Origin: Metallyticus violacea | Lineage: Eukaryota > Arthropoda > Insecta > Mantodea > Metallyticidae | DNA: 64,000 nt | Reading direction: 5' to 3' | Assembly (NCBI GenBank): GCA_030762175.1 | Contig: CM060833.1 | Coordinates: 169,522,501-169,586,500 of the forward strand | Shown: one piece after another, positions 1-11,959 of the stretch | How the letters are laid out: each line of letters starts with the position of its first letter | Numbering within the stretch: position 1 is the stretch's first letter | Position numbers and translations under genes: made by a program | Notes under the pieces: model-generated | Databases searched by the model: none | What the model saw: only the letters and a program-made list of their open reading frames with translations | What the model was told of the DNA's origin: nothing

Positions 1-760
1 TGTAAGAACTGGAGACTAAAGGAATTTTCTGGATTTGTGGGCCAAGTCTATTCAAAGATTCTGGAACATGTTTCTGTTAGATGGCTGACTCACATGCCAG
101 ACATTGAAAAAAGACTGAAAATGTATGTGACTAAAATCTTTCTTTCTGTCAGAATATATGTGCCCAGTAGTGCTAAAGAATCTTTTTGAACATATCTATT
201 TAGAGTTGTGGCTCTTGTTTATACACAGAATTGTAATTTTTGTTTCATGATATCATAAAACTGTTTGAAATAAATGAGAGAAATTTAGTGGAATCTACAT
301 AGTTTATGGCTGATAAAGGAAGCAACAATCTCGTAAGGATAATGAAGGAAAACTCATAATGATTTCTTCACTGTTTCACTTCTTTTTAGCTCAGTAAATG
401 AATACATATTTAAATACCTGGTGCGAATATGCTGATGATTTGGTGCACTGCAAATGTCTGCTGGTTCTGAAGCAGATACCTGTAAAGGAAAAAATTGATA
501 CAGAGGTTCTACTTTATAGTAATGCTTGAACAATAACATGCTTTTTCATGGGGTTACCTACTTAAACATTTTTTATCTGTTTCTAAAGGGAAAGTGTTTG
601 GGAACAGATCAACAGAGGATAAGTATTGTGAAGTGTATGAATATTTCAGAAAAATCCCATTTTGAATGTGCATTTTTTGAAGATATTGCAGTTGATTGTC
701 TTCCTGACTCAAATTCTTCTGTCAAGAGACTTTTCTCATCTATGAGCTTGATGTAATGAA
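1..760 (+). pseudogene. hAT-type transposase relic
   Basis: Reading frame 1 from the first base is open for about 65 codons. It contains the stretch FVGQVYSKILEHVSVRWLTH, which matches the region ahead of the catalytic domain in insect hAT transposases, where a 'HVSTRWLSL'-like motif is usual. The frame breaks at a TGA near 187-189. Similar but shifted frames continue, and the segment at 590-755 has a short C-terminal hAT-like sequence ending near SSVKRLFSSMSLM. Family assignment is by motif only. The start of the element lies outside the window. It is a decayed fragment, not a working gene. Confidence 0.5.
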
Positions 761-849
761 TCAAGAATGAAAATAAGACAAGGCAATATTACAAGTAAAA
801 ACTTCTGTCTATAGTGTGAATAATGACTTAAGGACGGTAATACAGTAAT

Positions 850-915
850 AGACACCACCACCACCAACACCACCGCCGCCGCCGCCACTACTTTATTTAT
901 TTATTTATTTCTAGC
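850..915. repeat. Compound microsatellite
   Basis: A run of CAC/CCG trinucleotides is followed by a TTTA tetranucleotide run. No coding signal is seen around it. Confidence 0.8.
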
Positions 916-1014
916 TGTCCTAAATGTTGTGTCCCCTGTGGATTAAAAAACAAATCTGCTAACCATATCCTATAATGAAACTATGAGGGATGCTAGAAAA
1001 CAATGTGCATCACA

Positions 1015-1145
1015 ATGGATGGCAGTTTAAAACCGGTCGAGTTGAAAAATGTTATTCAGACAGAGTGGGTAAAAATCTCACCAGAAGAAATAAACAGCCT
1101 TATCAAGCCAATGCTCAAGAGAATTTTTAAAGTTATTAATTGAGG
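1015..1145 (+). pseudogene. Tc1-like transposase C-terminal relic
   Basis: The frame from about 1039 reads LKNVIQTEWVKISPEEINSL and then IKPMLKRIFKVIN before a stop. This matches the extreme C-terminus of Tc1-family transposases, where a helix with EW.KI is followed by a pair 'L..SM..R...VI'. Only about 35 codons survive and no DDE residues are present. The flanks are AT-rich without recognisable ends. Confidence 0.45.
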
Positions 1146-1149
1146 ATCT

Positions 1150-2350
1150 AATAAATATCAGAAAATTGTTAGAAATTTTTGGTTTTTAATATGCATATAA
1201 AACAAATAAACTCTAAAATAAACAAAAGCGTAGTGCATTTGTCATTGTATAATATCTCACAATAGATATTGTTCAATCAATGCTACTAATTCTGTAGTTT
1301 ATGTATTTGAAGGTAACGCAAAAAGAAAATGGAATGCATTAAAATAAGTGGGATAAACAATATAGTGGCTGGTCACTTAAGATTTTTTTTTCACTTCTAA
1401 CTTCATTAACTTGTTAAAAAGTAGGAATACTTTACTCTTATGGTTACAGATATATTCTTAGTATTTATTTAATTTTCTATTAAAATACTTTTTTAAATGT
1501 TTTACCTTATTTTTTTATAATCTTGAGTAAATAAACATTCAATGAAGAAAGTGCACTTTAATACAGTGATTAGCCAACAAATTTTAGTTATTGATTATTA
1601 TTATTATTATTATTATTACAGTAATTGACCACAAAAATATCTGTATAATTATATCTATTTACATGATTGTTATTTTCAAATTAGCATTTATTATTCATAT
1701 CAAAAATGTAAAAAACCATTTTGATACAAGTTAAAAATTTAACCATAACAAGGCGAGTGGATTACCTCTAAAAACCGGTTCCGAAGGAAGGATATTAGAA
1801 AAGTAGGAGTACCAACATTCTCCTATGCGCTGCAATTCACCCGAGTGCGGAGGAACTTATCGATGACCCGTTATTTGTGTGAGAATATAAAAGGATACAG
1901 CTTTGTATGTCAGTCCCTTTTAGTATCTTCAATGTGTAAAAAGTAATCTAAACATATATTTTTAATACTTTGGGTAGCCTCATATTATTTGTGATTATGT
2001 GACTTGCTGCAGCGGTCAGTCAGTTTAGTGGCCAATCAAGACCTCATTATAAATTGTTCAACTCTTTTAATAGTTGTTTTGTGAACTATTATCTGTCTGA
2101 AAAAAAAAAAGAGTGTGGACTGTATATTATTCATTTACTCTTTACCTAGCACTACTCCCTCTAAATGCTCTTGTGCTGTTACTCCAGCTTGTAAATTTGT
2201 CAGTACTTTTCTAATAAAAAGAAATGAGATTGTTAGAATATAAATACAATATATTATATTCTGTTATCCACCGTCACTCTCTTAACATGGTTAATCAGAG
2301 ATAAAAATAATAGACTTTCAATGCATTGGTTTTGTAATTAGCTCTGTGCC
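1150..2350. other. AT-rich unassigned stretch
   Basis: No coding region is recognised. The stretch holds short ATT repeats (about 1596-1618) and a short poly(A) (2100-2111). At 1886-1892 there is a TATAAAA followed 26 bases later by an initiator-like TCAGTC (A at 1912). Confidence 0.4.
1886..1915 (+). promoter_or_regulatory. Candidate TATA plus initiator core promoter
   Basis: TATAAAA (1886-1892) and TCAGTC (1910-1915) stand at the spacing used by arthropod core promoters (about 26 bases from the TATA to the +1 A). No gene follows that I can recognise, so it may drive a lost transposon transcript or be chance in AT-rich DNA. Confidence 0.25.
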
Positions 2351-2355
2351 CATAA

Positions 2356-2601
2356 TTGTCCCCTATACCTTATCAAACCATTGCACCTAAATCCGTGAAA
2401 TTTGACATGGACATATCTTGTTTGAGAAAGCATGGTCGAGTGGCGGACACATTTCCTAGCCCAGAAGTGGCGACACGAGCTAAATTCGAATTATATCATG
2501 CCCGCAAAGCACAGCAGCGAAGAATCGAAGGCGTTATGTTATTGCGACTCTGGATTGCTGTCCGCCACTTAGATTTGAAGTTATCTGAGTTGCATCTCTA
2601 G
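2356..2601 (+). other. Unrecognised open frame, 81 codons
   Basis: A frame opening with an ATG reads 81 codons rich in Arg, Lys and Ala. It lies in a segment with a more balanced base composition (2340-2760) than the AT-rich surroundings. I recognise no domain, see no splice sites that would join it to other exons, and see no poly(A) signal nearby. It may be a fragment of a repeat. Coding status is doubtful. Confidence 0.15.
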
Positions 2602-3084
2602 TTTGGATCGACCTTGGCCACCCCTGTCTAGCGCTAGTGCCGTACACATCCGCGTAGGCCAATTGCTCGTTCTCTGTCCTCGGCACTAAAGTGAAGTAAC
2701 AGCATTAATACATTTGTGTGTGAGCAATGCAGTACTCGGCTAAACAGTCCGTGTTTATTGTCCGCACGACCTGAAAATTGCAACAATGAAGACAATATGT
2801 AGCCCAGTTTGAGGTTCGGAAACCACCGACAAATATCTAAGTAACTGATGTAAATAGAAACTATTCCACCAAAGTGGCATGTTAATTCCCAAAATATTCG
2901 TAGTGAGGATATACAGCTTCATTGTGAAAATATTGAAGGTATGCTCTGCCGCGACCATTTTTTGTTACTCATGATGCGTTGGCGAATACCTTTCGTAACA
3001 TGGAAAGGTGTGTAGACAGCCTTGATGCTAATAACAACCTTTCTCTTGCAGTGATATCATGCTTCTCATACACCAACGTGTATC

Positions 3085-3404
3085 TATATCATAACAGTCC
3101 TGGAGGTGTAGTGATAGCCATACTTGCCTACTAAACCCAAGATCGCGGGCTCGAACCCGGCCAGGACCGATGGATATTTCCGGCGTAAAAATCCTTAGTA
3201 TGGCTCCTTCGGAAGGGAAGTAAAGCCGTGGGTCCCGTGTCGTACATTTACGGCACGAAAAAGAACCTCATACATGAAAGAGAGGCCTCTGAGCAAAATT
3301 TGTCGGCCGTTTCACACCCTGAGTTGAATGGGACGCTGATGACCTGAGATGTTAAAGAGCGTCCGTAAATAAATCAATATATATATATATATATATCATA
3401 ACAG
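3085..3404 (+). mobile_element. tRNA-derived SINE, family B, full-length with target duplication
   Basis: The body (3098-3391) starts with TCCTGGAGGTGTAGTGATAG, an A-box-like tRNA head, followed by a B box GGCTCGAACCCGG. A conserved body follows, then a hairpin (3331-3336 with 3359-3364) and an AT-rich tail. It is flanked by perfect 13-base direct repeats TATATCATAACAG at 3085-3097 and 3392-3404, the mark of LINE-mediated insertion. Related copies lie at 28601, 38100, 53588 and 62051. Confidence 0.85.
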
Positions 3405-3719
3405 AAAATCAGGGAATGAGAAGAAGCTAAACACCCCGTTTATTGATGGTTCACTTCAGTAGCACAGCTCATAAAAAGCTGATTTTTCAGTACGATAATT
3501 TTAAAGCTTTAATTGTGTTCTTTAGGTATTAGAGAGTTTTTCCAGTTCATTATTGTGTGTTTTGAAACAACACTCGATGAATTAAAAACTTAAAAGTGTA
3601 TTGAATTGATTATTGATAGAGATATACAAATAAAAAAGGTAAAACAGTAATCAATTGTAGCATTATTGAACTGAAACGGTTCCGAAAGCACAATGCAGCT
3701 GTCTTACAGTGGTGGTTTT

Positions 3720-3797
3720 TCCTTTCATTCATTCATTCATTCATTCATTCCTTTTCTTTCTTTCTTCTTCTTCTTCTTCTTCTTCTTCTTCTTTTAG
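3720..3797. repeat. (ATTC)n and (TTC)n microsatellite
   Basis: A tetranucleotide run passes into a TTC run of about 10 units. Confidence 0.9.
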
Positions 3798-4174
3798 ACG
3801 AATCTCTTTATAGGGTTTGCATTCTTCGAAGCATTCATCACACAGAAGCCCCATAGTACATGAAAGTAGCTCTATTTTTAATACATATACAGGTCTTTTG
3901 TAGTTTTGTCGCCCGTTTCATGGTACCTCAGAGTGGTACTCCCGACAAAGCGGAGGCAATATCTGCGCATCTGATCAAGTTCTCACAATTAGAACGAAAA
4001 TAAGCGCGTACTTTATCACAGGAGACGGTATTGCCACATCTCTAGCATCGTTTTATAAAATTGTTATTTACACGCACCAGTTTATCTTCCGAAACTTAGT
4101 AAATTTAAAGTTGATAGTATATAAAATTACTGCTTACCACTTACAGGAAGGGGATCCTCATATTTGGGTAAATT

Positions 4175-4560
4175 TCTTTAGTTGGATGTTACTAATGTTG
4201 ATGGCAGAGTAATTGATCCAAGCTTAATATTCTTTACTAATGAAGCATGGTACTTATTACGGGCCATGTTTCGATGCAAAATTGCAGATGTTGGAGTACA
4301 GAAAGAACCCCTTTCATGGCGAGAAAATCGGTGTATAGAGAGCTACCATGAATATCTTTTTATTTATTTATCGAGTACCTTAAATATAGAGATATAGGAA
4401 TGACATGTGATTTTTATTTATGGGAAAAGTTGGAAAATAAACAAACCTCACACACTAGAAATCTGAAAGAATATATCAGGCGAGAAATTGATTACGTTTA
4501 GGAAGATGAACTGACGCACGTGAATGGCAATTTAAAAAAAAAGTGGATGTAAAACGATAA
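4175..4560 (+). pseudogene. Tc1/mariner-superfamily transposase relic with internal deletion
   Basis: At 4206-4270 the frame reads LIFFTNEAWYLL, matching the DE-A-W segment that contains the second-strand catalytic Asp in this superfamily ('FTDEAWF.L'); here the Asp is Asn. At about 4410-4530 a separate frame reads DFYLWEKLENK and then EYIRREIDYV, matching the C-terminal 'DFYLWG.LK...' segment. The roughly 100 residues normally between these are missing. It is an inactive remnant. Confidence 0.5.
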
Positions 4561-4736
4561 AAGGGAACTAATTTGCTACAAGCGGTCCTGTGCCCACCAG
4601 CCAATGAGAGATGGCAAAAAGCACGTGGTTTCTGCCGAGGTCGACACCCTGTTTCCGGAATAATGTTGAGAGAAACACAGTATAGTATAATCTATTCATC
4701 ATAACTTTACAGTAACATATTACTCCGCGTTACTTG

Positions 4737-4962
4737 GCGTTACAAGCAGTGCTGAAAGCACTAGCATTTTCGAACTGTTGGTGCAACTCTTGCTGCTAGC
4801 GCCCGAGCGACAGCGGAGAGAGCCGAACTCCTCAGTCCCGAACGAGGACGAGAAAATCTATAATAGCGGTTCAGAACATGCTAGCCAGATTTTTCTGCAA
4901 ATTGTGCATCTCTCACTGCTCCCGTATCCCTCGTTCGGCTTTCTCTGCTGTCGCTCGCGATG
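4737..4962 (+). repeat. Left arm of inverted duplication
   Basis: The segment carrying TTGCTGCTAGCGCCCGAGCG and adjoining bases recurs in reverse complement at 5770-5912. A second, shorter inverted partner of its GTCGCTC motif lies at 4930-4962. It is less AT-rich than its flanks. Confidence 0.7.
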
Positions 4963-5112
4963 AGGGAACATTTGGCAAAAAAGTGGCTAGTAGCTGGAAT
5001 GTAGTCGATATAAATTCCGGGTTTTTCTCTTAAGAGCAGAGAATTAAATTAGGTGTCCTTGCACTTTTATAGCTTCAAAGCACCGCCTCTAAAGGCTTAA
5101 GTTTTTCAGTCA

Positions 5113-5515
5113 ACCAAGATGATCATGGCCACAGTCTTTTGGAACTGTGAAGGAACATTCTTCATTGATATCAAGGAGAGGAACAGTGCAGTAAATGGGG
5201 AGTACTGTGCTGGCTTGCTGTACAGATTACGTGCTTTCATCAAAGAGAATAAGGCGAGGAAAACTGAGTGGTGGTGTGCACCTTCTTCACGACAACGCGC
5301 ATGTGTACACAGCTCTTGTTGCAAAGGAAGCTGTAAAGAAATGTGACTTCAAGGAGATCGATCATCCATGACTATTTGGGGAGGGGGGAGATTGAAATGT
5401 TAATTCAAAAATGTGAGAAGTGTATTGCAAAAAAGGATAACTATATTGAAAAGGGAAATATAGTTTTAGTTTTTATCATACTTAGAAAATGGCTAGGCCG
5501 GAAACTTATGAACAC
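5113..5515 (+). pseudogene. mariner transposase relic with 3' terminal repeat
   Basis: The frame from about 5119 reads TVFWNCEGTFFIDI, then VNGEYCAGLLYRLRAFIKEN. This matches the mariner segment between the second and third catalytic Asp residues. After a frameshift the sequence encodes an equivalent of the 'HDNA..H' region around 5287-5320. The sequence AGGCCGGAAACTTATGAAC at about 5494-5512 resembles the right-end repeat of another mariner relic at about 12425-12455, so I take it as the 3' terminus. The 5' half is missing. Confidence 0.55.
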
Positions 5516-5769
5516 TTTTACCTTCGTTTAGCAACCACATAGGTTAGATTAGAGCAACAGTATATGTATGTCACATTTGTTAATAGCACAAGTATATTAC
5601 ACACTTATAACCGAATAAAACATGAATCGTATAATAAAAACAAGTAATATTTAAGAGGTTAAATCACTTATGATGCCCAAGAAACAATTTTAAAAGCGAA
5701 TGAAAACATTCGGTTATACTTGTGCACTATCGTTTAACAACCCTGCAAAACACTAGTGCGTGTGGATAA

Positions 5770-5915
5770 GTTCGGCTCTTTCCGCTGTCGCTCGGGTCTG
5801 GCCAGCCGTTTGGGCGCTAGCAGCAAGAGCTGCAGGGTAAGGGTACGGGTACGTTGCACCAGCAGTTCGAAGATACTAGTGTCTTCAATGCTGCTTGTAG
5901 CTTCGCGTTTCCCGC
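5770..5915 (-). repeat. Right arm of inverted duplication
   Basis: This is the reverse-complement partner of 4737-4836, with two insertions relative to it (near 5802-5813 and 5835-5852). Together the arms enclose about 0.9 kb that contains the mariner relic at 5113-5515. Confidence 0.7.
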
Positions 5916-8050
5916 TTTGCCGCTCCCTTTTGTTACTATTGACTCTAGAATTTACAGCCATACTGAAACGCCTATAAACTCAGCCGTTATTTTTACGATT
6001 CCATCATCTGCTGTGTTCATATTCTTTCATAAAAACATTAATTCCTAACATAGTGCAAACCAAAATATAGACGAGATATTTCTTGTCTTGTCTATAATAT
6101 AATAAATTCTTTCATGCTATAAATAACATAAGTAACAAAATAAATAGAAAAGCGTTCAAATAAATGAGTTTATTCATTTAATAAGCGGCACTACTTGGCT
6201 AACTAATTTGGGAGTAAAGAGGCTGATCAGCCAATCAAAATCATTTTCGGCACGTACTTTTATTGACATTCACTATAAAATTATGATAAACAGACCATAA
6301 GCTATTGTTGAATGACAGGCTGGTGTAGTTCCGTGTGAATTGGTGGGTAGTTGCTTTATTTCGTTTCATGTTAAATGAATATAAAGAAAATGAACACCAT
6401 ACAAAACTTACATTCAAAGTTTATTCCTATGACCATTAAAAGAGAAAATTTATGTGAAAAATTGAGTGAACCAACTCCAAATATTAATTTGAGTCATACT
6501 GGGATTTCTAAACAGAAAGTGCTAATTATACAACGATAGACTTCATCTTGCAGATTGCAATCAAAGGGGCCATCGACAGATTTGCTGCGATGGAAACCAG
6601 AAGAATAGAGTTTTTGTTTAAATAGAAGCGTGGTACGTTAGTGGTATTAAATTCTCTCTCCCTCTCCTCCGTGTTATTCACGCACTGGTGAGTGTTAATC
6701 CAAGTATTTAAGATTCTAAAAGCTTGCAATCTATATCTATCAATATTGAAGTTGTGCGCTGCCGCTGTACTCCAGTACCTAATACACCCCAAAATACTAT
6801 GTACGGTAATTCATCGGAAAAGCTGTGTCGCATTTGAAAATAATAATGGGACGTAACAAATGCCATATTTCGTTTCTTGATTGACTTTTGCATTTCGAGA
6901 TGACGCAGAATTTGGAAACGTTATTCTAAATGTCATATGTACGGAAATGTAAATGAGCGCTAACGCCAGTGTGTATAGGTGTACTGATCTTGTGCGTACG
7001 ATGCTATTTGCCTGTTTATGAGCACTTTTGTGTATTTCAGGATAAATTTAATATCATTGAATGGACAAAAGTTTCAGTCTTTGGAATAAACAAAGTTATA
7101 TTTTTTCAGTTTTCACCGTCCTATAAGTGTTCCATAATGAGCATATTATTTTCCTTCTTTTTTAGCATGCTAGGTTCTAATACACTTGTTCAGTGGATGT
7201 TTACAATAATTAAATAAAAAAGGGTGCAAAATTCTTTAAATTTACTCAAGGTTGAAATTTAATAACTGTTCATTTTAATGCTAGTTGTCCAGATTTGTAT
7301 GATCTAATGTTTTATCAATGTTATAGCATTACTAAATAAAGAAGAGTTGCAAATACGATGATTGTTATTGAGTGTATTGACCGTGAATATGTGGTACAAA
7401 ATATGATCAGAGAACGACATCTGCCGGCCTTTAGAGAGAGAGAAGAAAATTATGGTCGTTATGAAAATTCTGAAAATCTGGCAAGTCTACGAAGGAGTAA
7501 ACCAAGCCTCGTCAGTAAATAACTTGACGTTGCGGATTAAGAATTCCATCAGGCTTTTGTCTGTTCAATAAATTATGTAGTAACCTTTCTCCATAATCCA
7601 AAGTTCTAATTTGTTTCACCTCCAACTTTATATGGGTAACAATGTCGTTGCTTTCCATGTAGTTTTCTTAGTAATTTAAGATTTCTGTAGGAGAATTTTC
7701 TAATCAGTTCCTCAGTTTGAAGGAAAATTAAATCAAAACTATTCATTCCGAATCATACAAAAGTCATCCATTCTTGCGATTTCACAAAAGAAAAAATCTG
7801 ACATTAAGTAGCATGTAGATGGCGCAGGACACACAAAAAGAGCTACTGAGAAGAATTTGCCGAAGCAAACTCTGCTGACTCAAACTTCCCCGAGTTTAGC
7901 AATAATTGATTATTTCAATCCAGATCTTTACTGTGAATTGACAGAAGCTAATACTCCATGGAACATGCTACAAAATCAGGTATTTTGTAAAGTTTTGGAA
8001 AATTACTGCCAAATACCTATTCCATCTGAGTCCACACTTAGTATGACAAA
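5916..8050. other. Unassigned AT-rich stretch
   Basis: Open frames here are short (under 90 codons) and match nothing I recognise. No tRNA-like boxes, target duplications or terminal repeats were seen. Confidence 0.35.
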
Positions 8051-8315
8051 GCCGCCATGAGCGGGAAGTCTGGGGTTCTAATCCTTCCAGGACCGTCCTC
8101 CCTTAATGGGGGGTTTTCCTAGTTTTCCTAAGCCTTCATAAATGGTAAATGCCGGCAAGGTACCCTAAACTTAGGCCTAGACCGTTTCCTTCATTTAAAA
8201 AAAAGAAATAAAAAAAAAAACTTTCCCAATATATAATTTCACCTCAGGTATCATCAATGTCCACCGCCTGTGGTGCCTCAGTAGTAAAAACGGGCGTTAA
8301 ACACCGTTAAAAAAA
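8051..8315 (+). mobile_element. tRNA-derived SINE, family A, head-deleted
   Basis: The body runs from AGCGGGAAGTCTGGGGTTCT through the family A core to the 3' signature GTAAAAACGGGCGTTAAACA at about 8284-8303. Compared with the copy at 26094-26360, about 35 bases of the tRNA-like head, including the A box, are missing after GCCGCCA. Confidence 0.75.
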
Positions 8316-9059
8316 CAGTAAGACAAATTGGACATTGAGTATCAGAAAACACTATAATTAGGGAGGAGTAGGTGTCGACAAAACAATGGATCCTCTCAAC
8401 AGATACATTGCAAATATATCAGTTGTTAAATTCCCCTCCACATCTTGTAACAACCAGAGAGCTCCATAAAACCAATGGCCAGTCCGTTTCCTTCATTGTA
8501 AACAAAAGTTTACAGTTGCTATTTCCTGGTAAGTTTTAGGTTTGACGCTCCGCGGGAATGTTAAAAAAATCACGCAGTGACTTCCAGCGTCGTTGCACTC
8601 ATTGCACCTATAGCGATTATATCCTGGTGTACTTTTTCAAACAAGCTTGTCTGTGTTTCTACCTCGTTCATTGACCTCCCTCCTACACTCCACCTTACCC
8701 CCGTAGATTTTGTTGAAGTAACGCAAATGTAGTAATAGAAGAAAGCTGGTGGCCCATTATATTGCACCTATCGATACCGATGTTACCGAACACCCATTGG
8801 TAAGTTATCAAACATTTTGGCAAGGCTACTAAAGAGCCGGTTAATTAGGCGATTTGATAGTATGTAAGGTCTAAGCAAACGGTATCTAAAAGGCTGGGCC
8901 ATGTTGACAACCGTTGCTGGAATCTCCTTAATTGTGGGGGATGTCAATGCTTAAGAGTAAACAGGATTTCTTTAGCGAATAAATCTTCATCACTGAGAAC
9001 TATTGGTGGATTCAGGAGGAAAATGGAGCACTTTGCTATCGGTGCCGCACCCCCGCCCC
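8316..9059. other. Unassigned stretch
   Basis: No coding, RNA or mobile signal is recognised here. Confidence 0.3.
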
Positions 9060-9127
9060 TTTTTAACGCCCGTTTTTACCACTGAGGCACCACGGCAGTG
9101 GACACTGATGAAATGATAAATTGAGAA

Positions 9128-9172
<45 letters not shown>

Positions 9173-9195
9173 GAAGCTTTCGAGGTTAGGCACCA
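9060..9195 (-). mobile_element. SINE family A, truncated, with 40-base homopolymer
   Basis: The antisense 3' end (TTAACGCCCGTTTTTACCAC) is followed by the family A body. It is interrupted by 40 consecutive T at 9130-9169, an expansion of the internal A-rich patch that other copies carry here. The tRNA-like head is absent. Confidence 0.75.
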
Positions 9196-10054
9196 ATCTT
9201 GAAGCGATTTGTTGTTGACGTTGAGTGGCCTCACGTTGTGAGCCTTTTTTTTATGTGGTTTCGTAGATTAATATATGTTGCCTAGACTTCAATGCAGGAT
9301 ACTCTGCTATTTTGTTGACTGGCATTCAACCGGGAATGGGACAGGATTTCTATAGTATAAATAAGCTCACGATGCGACTTAATATGTAATTGCGTATTTT
9401 ATTATATCTAAATTCTTTCGCGTTCTCTATGATAGACTTGGCTACGTTGAATATAAACTCAGTTGCCGCGTGTGAAACTTACAGAAGAGTGCCCCGGCAT
9501 GTGGAACTGAAAGTCGTACTTATAATGAGCACTGCGAACTGAACTGCCTCCAGTAAACTGAAGAAGAGGAATTGCGTCTCGTGACGTTTAGAACTGACTG
9601 ACATCTTCAAACTGAATGTCTCTGCCGAGCAAAATTTCCCTTATATATTAAATAATTCAATCGCTGGTCTAAACGATGCCACGGGGTTACACAGGCACGC
9701 GCAATCTTTCCGCCTATTTGTAACAGTTCAAACACAACTTCTCTATAGATGTTTCCTACTACACTTGCCATTCATTATTTTTTTGAAAGTTTTAAAACAT
9801 ATGGTCAGCATTGGCTGATTTAAAGCGCTCACAGTATGACAGCCGATTGGGGTCAAAGCCCCAAATGATTTAAAAAAAAAATCTCCAGTTTATTAAACCT
9901 ACAGTAGCTGGGCCTTAGAGGAGGAGGCTTCACACAGCGACGCTGTTCCATTGTATAGTTTTATTATCCTGTAGACTTTCCAAGCTACGGAAAACACCAG
10001 ACGTTTTCTTTTGTACAATATTGAGATCGAAGCTAAAGCTTATGACACACATAT
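9196..10054. other. Unassigned stretch
   Basis: Nothing coding or repetitive is recognised here. Confidence 0.3.
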
Positions 10055-11258
10055 ACAGGATGAGGCACTGCAGTATCGCGGTCATTTTCCTCCAAAACTA
10101 AGGGGGAAATATAAAAAAATGCTTCATACAAAATTTGAAGTGCTCTTAGAGGGACATAAGCTAGCGAAATTAACCATTAACTTGTCCTTGAAATGCCTCG
10201 TCAATGTCATTTCAAGGTCAAACGGAGTTTTTAAAATAGAATGGTATATTTACTTTTCCGAAAATGGAAACAACATTCTGTGTAAAAGTTCTAGTACATC
10301 TATCAGCTCAGGGCGACAGATGATGTGATGTTAGACAAATAAAACAACAAATGTGTTTCACTCACTTTCACTTCCGTTTTATTTTGTTATCACTATGAAG
10401 GAAACTCATTTGTTTACACACAGAAGCCTATTTGTTTACATCGGTGCACAAACGAGGCTCATCATTGCCAATTCAAAGCTCAAAGAACATTATTCTCAGT
10501 AAGTTCCCCTTCGTTTTTCAATCATTGTGTTCGATACACAATTAACGAGAGGATCGATATGATTTACATTCATAAAGTGCTAGAGCAGCTTGCAACTTAT
10601 ACGGAGATCGATATTCCGAAAGAAGGCAGACATGTGTTTGAAATTTTCAACGACTTGCAAACTTTAAAACAGAAGGTGTCGCACAAAGAAAACACCTTTG
10701 AATGAGAAGTGCTACGTATTAGTTGCAGTTGTCGCAAATCCTCGTCGAAATTCCCGTCAACTGGAACGTGATTCGGGAATCTCTCAAAGGAGAGAGATTA
10801 AGTGTCACAAATACCATCCATATCACATCAGATTACATTAAGCCCCTCATGGGGATGATTTTCAGAAGCACATTGAATTTTGCTAACAGTTTTACCACAA
10901 ATTCAAAACAGCAACTTTTCCAACAGACGTAAATTGATGCCAGTAAAGTGAAAGTGAGTTAAAAACAATTGCTGTATTATTTGTTCATTATCACATCACC
11001 TATCATCCCTAGCTGATAGATATACTAGAACTTTTAATACTCAAAATTGAATGCTCTTTCTATTCCCAGAAAATAAAATAAAACCATTCCATTTGAATAA
11101 ATCATGAAATGACATTGTGAATGACATTTCAAGGATCAGTTAAATTTGCTATCTTATGTCCCCCTAAGAGCACTTCAAATTCTGTCTGAAGCATTTTTTG
11201 ATTTTCCCCTTCGTTTCGGAGGAAAGTGGCTGCAACACTATAAATGCCTCACTCTGTA
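10055..11258. mobile_element. Foldback DNA element with long inverted repeats
   Basis: About 310 bases at 10055-10375 recur in diverged reverse complement at 10938-11258. The outer ends read ACAGGATGAGGCA and, inverted, ACAGAGTGAGGCA, both abutting TA-rich flanks. The roughly 560-base centre has two small open frames (10559-10705, 48 codons; 10723-10932, 69 codons) that match no transposase I know. The structure fits a non-autonomous foldback or MITE-like element. The two arms differ at many sites, so it is old. Confidence 0.7.
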
Positions 11259-11955
11259 TACATAATGTTTACATTACTCTTTACAGTGGCAAAATATGAT
11301 GACTGGGCTTACATAAATAAACGTAATTATATTTCAGTATATGTGGGCCATAAGGACTGTTTCGGGCTTCTCAAAAGTTGATATATGATATTAACAAAAA
11401 TTTTCCTTCTGAGCGTGAAGGGAGTGAAGGAAAGAAAGATACCATTCTCCAAAGCAAAAGAACTCTACTAGGTGCCCATATAAAGGGACAAGAGGTGGAT
11501 GTATCAATGGTGATTGTTATTTACTTCTGATAACATATGTAACTATGTTTTGTTGGATTAAAACAATGGTCAGATACCTGCATCCATCAAAACAAGCTTT
11601 TCTCACATTCCACGATTGCCATATTGGTCATGTGGATAAAAACAAGATGTATTTCACGATATGGAGCTCTTGAGACAGTTGTTTTAGTTGCCAATGAGAT
11701 TACATCTCACTAAATAAATGGATACTACTTGTTTGTCAGTAATGAGCTTTTATCTCTTAGTATGAAACATTAGTCTTTGCATATTTATATTGTGACACTC
11801 AGAAGGTGCCTTGTCCCAGCTCCACTATTCTGCTAAATGCCTGAAATCAACAATGCTACATATGCATAAAAATGAATTATATGCCATGCTTTTTGTTATC
11901 AGTTGCTCACAGGGAATTAAACCTTAAGCATAGTTCTGTCATCATGCAGAAAGAA
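11259..11955. other. Unassigned stretch
   Basis: No recognisable gene or element is seen here. It may include the 3' side of the mariner relic that follows. Confidence 0.3.
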
Positions 11956-11959
11956 AAAC

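Noticed and set aside
1886..1915. Gene promoter for a downstream gene
   Set aside because: The spacing is good, but no gene follows within several kilobases, so it is listed only as a weak candidate.
3098..3170. Functional tRNA gene
   Set aside because: A- and B-box motifs are present but there is no cloverleaf acceptor stem, and the same body sequence follows in every copy; it is a SINE head.
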